A DNA stretch of 5,227 nucleotides, from contig JAESTY010000289.1 in assembly GCA_016763355.1 (NCBI GenBank), positions 1 through 5,227 on the forward strand, in the 5' to 3' direction. Under the pieces are notes generated by a model. That model had not been told where the DNA came from and made no database searches. It saw nothing but the letters and a program-made list of their open reading frames with translations. Positions within the stretch are counted from its first letter, which is position 1. Each line of letters opens with the position of its first letter. Of this stretch, positions 1 through 5,227 are shown in pieces. Made by a program: the position numbers and the translations under genes. This DNA is from Immundisolibacteraceae bacterium. Lineage in GTDB: Bacteria; Pseudomonadota; Gammaproteobacteria; Immundisolibacterales; Immundisolibacteraceae.

Positions 1-1
1 A

Positions 2-295
2 GAGCAGCTAGCGGGTAAACATGTGGATGGTCGTTCGGATCTTTTTTCATTGACGGTGATGATGTTTGAGTTACTTACCGGATCACGGCCATTTACCGGT
101 GATTCCATGGCAACTCTAATGTTTAGTATTGCTCAGGGAGAGCACCAGGATATTCGCGATGCTCGGGCCGATTTGCCTGATGAAATTGTGGCGATTATCA
201 ATTACGGACTTAATAAATTGCCCGAAGACCGCTTCCAGAATGGTAAAGAATTTGCGGCCGCGGTGGTTAAAGCTGCACGGGTGATGAGGGCTTGA
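2..295 (+). CDS. Serine/threonine protein kinase, C-terminal fragment (5' end outside window)
   Basis: This is the last 97 codons of a Hanks-type (PknB-like) protein kinase, which would phosphorylate Ser/Thr residues of target proteins. The frame is open to the left edge, so the GTG at 23 is an internal Val and not a start. The first visible residues, EQL, fit the end of the activation segment (SPEQL in many bacterial kinases). VDGRSDLFSL carries the invariant Asp of subdomain IX (visible residue 13), followed by the helix MMFELLTGSRPF. LPEDRF at about residues 73-78 carries the conserved Arg of subdomain XI. The protein ends about 20 residues later, so any sensor or membrane domain must be N-terminal and unseen. 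ATP-binding and catalytic-loop residues are also outside, so activity cannot be judged. One oddity is Thr where a Gly normally follows DxxSL. It converges with the cyclase gene, stop to stop, 31 bp apart. Confidence 0.9.
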   Translation, partial: EQLAGKHVDGRSDLFSLTVMMFELLTGSRPFTGDSMATLMFSIAQGEHQDIRDARADLPDEIVAIINYGLNKLPEDRFQNGKEFAAAVVKAARVMRA

Positions 296-326
296 TAAAT
301 CAGCATAGTAATCTGGGCTTGTTAGG

Positions 327-2573
327 TTACTTACTGGTGTGAATGAACTCCCCGGCCCATTTGGCTGGGGGTGGGTTTTGCCGAAACCAGGGAATGCGTT
401 CTTTCACGTAGAGTTCATATAGCTTACGGTTTGGGAAGCGTTGCATGAGTGAGATGTACTGCATCTCGGCATTGTCCCAATCTTTGGCTCGATAGAGCTT
501 GAGCGCACGTTGTGCGAGCACAAGCTCGTCACGTAGCTCAGTAGTCAGCTGTTCATCTTGGCAGAGCGGCTCGAAAATAGTAATCGGCCTGGTCTGGCCT
601 TTAACCACTACCCGGTCGACTTCCATGAACACCACGTCGTCGATGGTGCGGCGGGTATCTTCGCTAACCAGGATATTGGCACCGTATTGCTTGGTGAGTG
701 ATTCCAGTCGAGAACCAAGATTGACTGAGTCGCCTAGCACGGTATATGCCATGCGGAACTCTGACCCCATGTTGCCGACGTTCATGGGTCCGGTGTTTAA
801 GCCAACGCCAATACGGATATCGGGATAACCGATCGCCCTGAACTCATCGGTCATGGCTTCGGTTTTCCTGATCATTTCGAGTGCAGCGATCACCCCATTG
901 CGAGCGTGATTGGGATCATCAAGAGGCGCTCCCCAAAAGGCCATGATCATGTCACCGACGTATTTATCAATCGTACCCCGCTGGTGATGAATAATGCTGG
1001 TCATGGGCGTGAAATAGCGGTTCAACAGATCCTTGAGCTGTTTCGGGGTCATGGTCTCGCTGATACTGGTAAAACTCCGAATATCCGCAAACAGCACCGT
1101 CATCAAACGGCTTTCACCATCGAGATTAAAACTATCCGCATCCTGGCTCATTTCTGCCACCAGTTCGGGGGGCACATACTGGCCAAACATGGCCTGTAGC
1201 AAGCGCCGGTCGCGGGATTCGAACAAAAACCCATAGGCCAGGTTGGCGCCAAGAATCATGATGATGGTGATCAAGGGAGTCGCTAGGCCGAGTACCACAC
1301 CGTTGGACCAGGCGATGAGGTTTATCGCGACCACGATTGAGGCGGCAATCAAGGTGCCGATGATTGCCCAGAGGGGCGTAATCAGGGTTAATAAGACACT
1401 TAGCACGATACCAATCCCTGCTAGTAGCACCAGATCGATTCCGTCTTTCTCGAGAGTTTCAGCCCGTATGTCACCATTTAAAATCGCATCGGCGATAGTG
1501 GCATGGACCTCTACCCCGGGGTAAATCGTGTCAACCGGAGTTGGCCGTAGATCAAGCAGCCCCTTGGCCGATGTGCCGACAAACAGTATTTTGCCAGCCA
1601 GACTATTGGCAGGCAGTTTGTCAGAGAGTACGTCAGTCGCTGAAATATATTTAAAGGTGCGTGAGCCGCCCCGATAGGGAATCAGCATATTGGCAATTCT
1701 GTCAGTGTTGATGCGGTGATCACCCAACATCACATAGTCGAGAGTTTTTTTGCCGAACAGGGTGTCAGTTGCCAGTTGCCAGCCAGGCTCACCCAGATAG
1801 AGCCGAACCGCTTCCAGGCTCAGTAGCGGGTAAATTTGTTTGCCATATAGGGTAAACAGAGGCACTCGTCTGAGCACCCCATCTGGATCTAGCCGAGTAT
1901 TAAAAAAGCCGCCGCTGGCCGCTGCAGCTTGCAGCAACTCCAAATTAGCCCCATAGGATTCGGCGGGCGCTCCAAACTGAACGCCTGCCTCTATATAACT
2001 GCTAGCGTCTGCGCCGTTGTTGGGCAGCATGCCGATACTGGTGGCATCAGTGCCAGCATCAAAAAAGAACCCCATCACCACCGGGTGGTTTGCCAGCGCT
2101 GCGGCGAATTGTTTGTCACCATCCAGGTCGTTCATTTTCTGTTTGGCGGTCGCCACAAACTGGCTATTGTTCTTTAGTGGACCCCGCAATAATTCGGTCA
2201 GAATACGTCGGTCCGAGCGCTCCTCCGGCTCAGCAAAAACTACGTCAAACGCAATCACCTGCGCACCGAGTGCGCCAAGTTTTTCTACCAGGTTAGCCAT
2301 GGTCTGGCGAGGCCAGGGCCAGCGTCCCTGTTCTGCCAGGCTCTTTTCATCAACATCGATGATGATGACCCGTTCATCGGCCTGATGGGTCAGTGATTGA
2401 CGGAGTCTGATGTCGTAGCTGACATACTCTATTGCCCTTAACAGAGGAATATCGTGAATCTGGTAAATTCCAGCCCAGGTCATTACCCCGGTAATCGCTA
2501 GACCAATTAACGTGGGCACCAGGTGACGGCGGATCAACATTTCACGGGATATTTTTTCTAAGCCGAAGGGCAT
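327..2573 (-). CDS. CHASE2-domain class III adenylate/guanylate cyclase
   Basis: A 748-residue membrane nucleotide cyclase, probably making cAMP from ATP. One membrane helix (about 19-37) precedes an extracytoplasmic CHASE2 sensor (about 41-375; early motif VIIIDVDEKSL, then GRWPWPR). Three more helices lie at about 380-450. A short linker with FGQYVPPELV leads to the cytoplasmic catalytic domain (about 488-670). Metal-binding Asp497 (LFADIRSFT) and Asp541 (DKYVGDMIMAFWGAP), purine-selecting Lys537, and transition-state Asn618 and Arg622 (VNLGSRLE) are all present. Thr611 (AYTVLGD) sits where class IIIa enzymes have Asp, which makes it class IIIb. Lys plus Thr favours ATP over GTP. The tail (about 685-748) has a TPR-like helical pair and the PPPAKW ending common in these proteins, so the gene looks full length. 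The ATG at 2573 has only a weak GGA about 9 nt upstream. It lies 114 bp downstream of the SPOR gene, so it may be its own unit or the end of the argS operon. The sensed ligand is unknown. Confidence 0.95.
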   Translation of the reverse strand: MPFGLEKISREMLIRRHLVPTLIGLAITGVMTWAGIYQIHDIPLLRAIEYVSYDIRLRQSLTHQADERVIIIDVDEKSLAEQGRWPWPRQTMANLVEKLGALGAQVIAFDVVFAEPEERSDRRILTELLRGPLKNNSQFVATAKQKMNDLDGDKQFAAALANHPVVMGFFFDAGTDATSIGMLPNNGADASSYIEAGVQFGAPAESYGANLELLQAAAASGGFFNTRLDPDGVLRRVPLFTLYGKQIYPLLSLEAVRLYLGEPGWQLATDTLFGKKTLDYVMLGDHRINTDRIANMLIPYRGGSRTFKYISATDVLSDKLPANSLAGKILFVGTSAKGLLDLRPTPVDTIYPGVEVHATIADAILNGDIRAETLEKDGIDLVLLAGIGIVLSVLLTLITPLWAIIGTLIAASIVVAINLIAWSNGVVLGLATPLITIIMILGANLAYGFLFESRDRRLLQAMFGQYVPPELVAEMSQDADSFNLDGESRLMTVLFADIRSFTSISETMTPKQLKDLLNRYFTPMTSIIHHQRGTIDKYVGDMIMAFWGAPLDDPNHARNGVIAALEMIRKTEAMTDEFRAIGYPDIRIGVGLNTGPMNVGNMGSEFRMAYTVLGDSVNLGSRLESLTKQYGANILVSEDTRRTIDDVVFMEVDRVVVKGQTRPITIFEPLCQDEQLTTELRDELVLAQRALKLYRAKDWDNAEMQYISLMQRFPNRKLYELYVKERIPWFRQNPPPAKWAGEFIHTSK

Positions 2574-2606
2574 TTGATTTTCCGTTGAGTTGGCTGGGGT
2601 GTTTGA

Positions 2607-2684
2607 AACTATTTTTATTGATGGTTTACCGATTTTAGCCGGCGCGAAGCCAGGTTTTCAGGGTAGCACGCTAACTATTTTTAT
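2607..2684. repeat. 12-bp direct repeat in the SPOR-cyclase spacer
   Basis: The string aactatttttat occurs at 2607-2618 and again, identically, at 2673-2684, with starts 66 bp apart. The copies bracket the candidate cyclase promoter, and the second lies just past the SPOR gene stop codon. They could be operator-like sites, a small duplication, or chance in AT-rich DNA. There is no flanking inverted repeat or gene to suggest a mobile element. Confidence 0.35.
2632..2661 (-). promoter_or_regulatory. Possible sigma70-type promoter for the cyclase gene
   Basis: On the minus strand, CTGAAA (2656-2661) and TAAAAT (2632-2637) are separated by 18 bp. Each matches the -35 or -10 consensus at four or five positions. 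This would start transcription about 50 bp before the cyclase ATG and give the cyclase its own expression apart from argS and the SPOR gene. It was found by eye only, and AT-rich spacers often hold such matches by chance. Confidence 0.25.
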
Positions 2685-2687
2685 GGA

Positions 2688-3236
2688 TTAATCCGGGATG
2701 CGGATTTTAAGTGCCATGGTGGGAATATCTTCGGCAGTCAACCGGGCTTTAATGGTGTTTAATTTACGGCTGCTTTTAAACGGCCCCAGCCGCACCCGAT
2801 GCATGCTTTTCTGCTTGATGGTTACATCCTGAATATGGGCAACCTGCCCTAGTAGGGCCAACTGAGCCTTCATGCGCTCCGCATCACTGCGTCGATTAAA
2901 CGACCCGACCTGGAGCATGTATTGATAATGCTTGTTATCAGCCTGGTCCCGTTGCTCCTCCTGAATGGTGTCAATCGGGACTTCCATTTGCGGCAATCGG
3001 GTATAAAACTCGAATTCGACCTCTGTTGGGGGCTGGCTTTCATCCTGTTCTACCGCAGCAGTTGGGATGGCGGCAATGGGTAAATAGCCGCGAATCAGTG
3101 ACCAGTTCTGTACTAGCAGGGTTACTGCTATGCCGGCGATAGCACCCGCCAAAAAAGCCCGTCCTGGTTTCGTGGTCGTCTGGCCAGGCGGCTGGCGCTT
3201 TTTCGGTGGGCTGGTTGGTTTCTTATAATCACGCAT
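2688..3236 (-). CDS. SPOR-domain membrane protein, FtsN-like
   Basis: A 182-residue single-pass inner-membrane protein. A basic, proline-rich cytoplasmic tail (1-26, many Lys/Arg) is followed by one membrane helix (about 27-43, FLAGAIAGIAVTLLV), a periplasmic linker (about 45-103), and a SPOR domain (about 104-180; YMLQVGSFNRRSDAERMKAQL, then HRVRLGPF). SPOR domains bind septal peptidoglycan stripped of stem peptides, so a role at the division site is likely. The linker motif FEFYTRLPQMEV (about 76-86) is typical of SPOR proteins encoded next to argS in Pseudomonas-like bacteria. It is smaller than E. coli FtsN, so I call it FtsN-like and not FtsN. The ATG at 3236 is the first start after an in-frame TAG. 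It has no good ribosome binding site and begins 18 bp after the argS stop, so translation probably depends on coupling to argS. Confidence 0.9.
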   Translation of the reverse strand: MRDYKKPTSPPKKRQPPGQTTTKPGRAFLAGAIAGIAVTLLVQNWSLIRGYLPIAAIPTAAVEQDESQPPTEVEFEFYTRLPQMEVPIDTIQEEQRDQADNKHYQYMLQVGSFNRRSDAERMKAQLALLGQVAHIQDVTIKQKSMHRVRLGPFKSSRKLNTIKARLTAEDIPTMALKIRIPD

Positions 3237-3254
3237 CGGCTAGCACTAATTCGC

Positions 3255-5033
3255 TCACATGGATTCCGGTGCACCGACCGCAAGCAGGTCGAGTCCTGAA
3301 ACCAGCAGAGTTTGCACGGCCCGAATCAGCTCGATTCGGCTGCAGCAGAGCACTTCATCATCCACCAGAAACTGGTGGGCGTTGTAATAGCTGTGGAGAC
3401 CGTTCGCCAGCTCACGCAGGTAATAGGTCAAGGTGTGTGGTTCATGCTTGCGAGCGGCGTTTTCGATCAATTCTGGAAAACGATCTAGCAACGCGATTAA
3501 ATTCTGCTCCTGTGGCTCGACTAACAATTCGTAATTACTACTGACTGAGTCGAGTTTGCGATCTGAGTCTGCCAATTGTCTGAGCACGCTGCAGATCCGC
3601 GCATGGGCGTACTGCACGTAAAACACAGGGTTGTCATTGGAATTCGATTTAGCCAGCTCCAGGTCAAATTCCATGTGTTGATCGGACTTGTGCATCAGGT
3701 AGAAAAACCGGGTGGCGTCAATACCAACTTCATTACGCAGTTCTCTCAAGGTAACGAACTCGCCGCTGCGGGTAGACATGGACATTTTCTGGTCACCCCG
3801 GTAGAGCACCGCAAACTGAACCAGCAAAACCTCGAGTCGATCTGGGTCCTGGTTCAACGCGCTGATTGCCGCTTTGACCCGTGGCACATAGCCGTGATGG
3901 TCGGAACCCCAGATATCGGTGAGCTGATCAAAGCCCCGTTCTAGTTTCTGTAAGTGGTAGGCGATATCGGTAGCGAAATAGGTAGGTTCGCCATTTTCTC
4001 GAATCACCACGCGATCTTTCTGGTCACCAAAAGTAGTGGAGCGAAACCACCAGGCGCCATCGCGCTGATAGAGGTGACCCGCATCGTTGAGCTGATCAAA
4101 AGCCCGTTTCACAGCGCCACTGATCACCAGACTACTTTCTTCGAACCAGGTGGTGTACTCGACCTTGAATTCGCTAAGGTCCTGGCGAATATCAGCCACA
4201 ATCACATCTTTGCCGTGGGCATGAACCGTGGCGTAATTTTCTTGTAGCAGCTGTTTGGCGCGGCCTATCAAACCATCAATATGAGCCTCTTTATCGCCGC
4301 TGGGGTTTTCGGAGTCATTATCCGAATGCGCTTCATCTTCGGGCTGGTCGGCGAATACCACAGCGCTACTGTGGTCAAACTGATCACCGTGTTGCTGGCG
4401 CAATTGAGCTGCCAGGTCACGGATATAGTCACCCTTGTAGCCGGCACGAGGAAAGGTCAGTTCTGCGCCACCTGCTTCCAGATATCGCAGCCAGATGCTG
4501 GTGGCCAGAATATCCATTTGCCGGCCCGCATCATTAACGTAATACTCCTGCTCGACCTGATAACCGGCGAAGCCCAGTAGTTTGGCTAGCGCAGAGCCAT
4601 AGGCCGCGCCGCGACCATGGCCGACGTGTAGCGGGCCGGTGGGATTAGCAGAGACATACTCGAGCAGAATTCTCTGGCCCTTGCCGGTATTGCTGCGGCC
4701 ATATTCACTGCCAGCTGAAAGCACCTTGCCGATAACCTGATTAAGGCTGGCCAACTTGAGAAAAAAATTAATGAAGCCGGGTCCGGCAATCTCTACTTTC
4801 TCAATCGCTTCATCTTCTGCCAGCGCTGCCACCAGCGCTTCCGCCAAATCTCTTGGTTTGCGCTTGGCCTTTTTAGCCAGTGCCATTGCCAGGTTACTGG
4901 CAAAATCGCCATGGCTGTTATCCCGCGCTCGCTCGATGGTAATACTGCTGCTATCAATCGGTTCTGGCAGCACCCCATCCTGATGGAGTTTGTCGGTGGC
5001 GTTAGCGAGTAATTGGGCAATGCGATTTTTCAA
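3255..5033 (-). CDS. argS: Arginyl-tRNA synthetase
   Basis: Class I synthetase that charges tRNA-Arg with arginine in the cytoplasm, using ATP. Numbered from the TTG at 5033 it has 592 residues, close to the usual 580-590. The order is the N-terminal tRNA D-loop-recognising domain (about 1-90, with SHGDFASN), the catalytic core with the HIGH variant HVGH (136-139, in SANPTGPLHVGHGRG), the KMSKS-loop variant KMSMSTR (416-422), and a DALR-type helical anticodon-binding domain from about 472 (QYAHARICSVLRQL) to the end (APESM). A longer frame opens with GTG at 5102 (615 residues), but its extra 23 residues look unlike any ArgS N-terminus. From the TTG, the spacing to GVLPE matches Pseudomonas ArgS as I remember it. 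TGGA lies 7 nt before the TTG. An acidic stretch at about 229-247 looks like a small insertion. The SPOR gene follows after 18 bp. Confidence 0.96.
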   Translation of the reverse strand: MKNRIAQLLANATDKLHQDGVLPEPIDSSSITIERARDNSHGDFASNLAMALAKKAKRKPRDLAEALVAALAEDEAIEKVEIAGPGFINFFLKLASLNQVIGKVLSAGSEYGRSNTGKGQRILLEYVSANPTGPLHVGHGRGAAYGSALAKLLGFAGYQVEQEYYVNDAGRQMDILATSIWLRYLEAGGAELTFPRAGYKGDYIRDLAAQLRQQHGDQFDHSSAVVFADQPEDEAHSDNDSENPSGDKEAHIDGLIGRAKQLLQENYATVHAHGKDVIVADIRQDLSEFKVEYTTWFEESSLVISGAVKRAFDQLNDAGHLYQRDGAWWFRSTTFGDQKDRVVIRENGEPTYFATDIAYHLQKLERGFDQLTDIWGSDHHGYVPRVKAAISALNQDPDRLEVLLVQFAVLYRGDQKMSMSTRSGEFVTLRELRNEVGIDATRFFYLMHKSDQHMEFDLELAKSNSNDNPVFYVQYAHARICSVLRQLADSDRKLDSVSSNYELLVEPQEQNLIALLDRFPELIENAARKHEPHTLTYYLRELANGLHSYYNAHQFLVDDEVLCCSRIELIRAVQTLLVSGLDLLAVGAPESM

Positions 5034-5070
5034 CAAAACATCCAGAGTAGCGAAGGGAGGAAAAGCGGGG

Positions 5071-5076
5071 ATTTTA
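5071..5076 (-). promoter_or_regulatory. Possible -10 element upstream of argS
   Basis: TAAAAT on the minus strand lies about 38 bp before the TTG start at 5033. Transcription from it would give a leader of about 30 nt. If used, it would exclude the GTG at 5102 from the message and support the TTG start. No convincing -35 hexamer lies 16-18 bp upstream (TCGTCC at 17 bp), so this is weak. Confidence 0.2.
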
Positions 5077-5160
5077 GCTTGTCGAGGCAGCAAGGACGAC
5101 ACAAAAATGCGAGCCTTGTTGGTCGGTCACCGGTAGGCCAAAACCGAACCAAAGCCAATC

Positions 5161-5215
5161 CAGAACCAAACCAGAACCAAACCAGAACCAAACCAGAACC
5201 AAACCAGAACCAAAC
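5161..5215. repeat. Tandem repeat, five perfect 11-bp units
   Basis: Five identical copies of cagaaccaaac (minus strand gtttggttctg) lie head to tail. A degenerate copy (ccgaaccaaag, two mismatches) sits at 5144-5154, and a broken partial unit (ctgaa) follows at 5216-5220. Perfect inner copies with decayed edges suggest recent expansion by slippage. The minus strand, which is the argS sense strand, is G/T-rich with GG pairs every 5-6 bases. The unit has no stop codon in any of the six frames. The array lies about 130-180 bp before the argS start, in the upstream regulatory region. No transposon ends or CRISPR-like spacers are present. Confidence 0.9.
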
Positions 5216-5227
5216 CTGAATTGCAGC

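Noticed and set aside
308..330. Seven-bp hairpin (gtaatct/aggttac, 9-nt loop) between the convergent stops, a possible terminator.
   Set aside because: The stem is short with a G-U pair, the loop is large, no T-run follows on either strand, and it overlaps the cyclase stop codon.
499..2385. Several plus-strand open frames of 67-122 codons opposite the cyclase gene.
   Set aside because: They are antisense to a gene with clear conserved motifs, have Ser/Arg-rich or erratic composition, and overlap one another.
2641..2655. Small hairpin (CTGGC-TTCGC-GCCGG on the minus strand) after the SPOR gene as a terminator.
   Set aside because: It has a five-bp stem with a wobble pair and no U-tract after it; it also overlaps the candidate cyclase promoter spacer.
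3206..4580. Plus-strand open frames of about 97-122 codons opposite argS.
   Set aside because: They are antisense shadows of a strongly conserved synthetase and resemble no known family.
4586..5020. Minus-strand alternative frames of 67 and 75 codons inside argS.
   Set aside because: They lie fully within argS in another frame; the argS frame carries the HVGH and N-terminal motifs without interruption.
5034..5102. ArgS N-terminal extension of 23 residues from the GTG at 5102.
   Set aside because: The Pro/Leu-rich extension has no counterpart in ArgS proteins I know, and the conserved domain begins right at the TTG at 5033. It is not fully excluded, since AAGG lies about 11 nt before the GTG.
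5161..5215. CRISPR array.
   Set aside because: The units are 11 bp and directly abutting, with no unique spacers and no cas genes.
5013..5219. Plus-strand 68-codon frame ending in a Pro/Asn/Gln/Thr-rich repeat.
   Set aside because: The repeat has no stop codon in any frame, so the frame is open by composition; its start lies antisense within argS and no ribosome binding site is evident.

Overview
The window looks like a piece of a gammaproteobacterial chromosome, probably from the Pseudomonas/Cellvibrio/marine side of the class. The basis is the argS followed directly by a SPOR-domain gene, an order I know from that group where it normally sits between priA and hslVU. The ArgS sequence type (GVLPE near the N-terminus, SHGDFASN, MSTRSGEFVTLREL) also fits. 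This placement rests on remembered family features, not on a search.

Layout: (1) 2-295, plus strand, is the C-terminal end of a Hanks-type Ser/Thr protein kinase whose start lies outside the window. (2) 327-2573, minus strand, is a complete CHASE2-type membrane adenylate/guanylate cyclase, convergent with the kinase across only 31 bp. (3) 2574-2687 is a 114-bp spacer with a 12-bp direct repeat and a possible promoter. (4) 2688-3236, minus strand, is a small single-pass FtsN-like SPOR protein. (5) 3255-5033, minus strand, is argS, 18 bp upstream of the SPOR gene and probably co-transcribed with it. (6) 5034-5227 is the argS upstream region, with a five-copy perfect 11-bp tandem repeat at its outer end. 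No stretch over 300 bases lacks a gene.

The minus-strand genes join housekeeping (arginyl-tRNA charging), envelope/division (SPOR) and signalling (cyclase). The kinase and the cyclase form a convergent signalling pair, and the cyclase could sense extracytoplasmic conditions through CHASE2. A functional link between the two is inferred only.

I found no clear new multi-gene system. The most unusual part is the argS leader: an expanded G-rich 11-bp repeat on the argS sense strand, no ATG start for argS, and an upstream open frame whose TGA overlaps the best argS start codon (a TTG).
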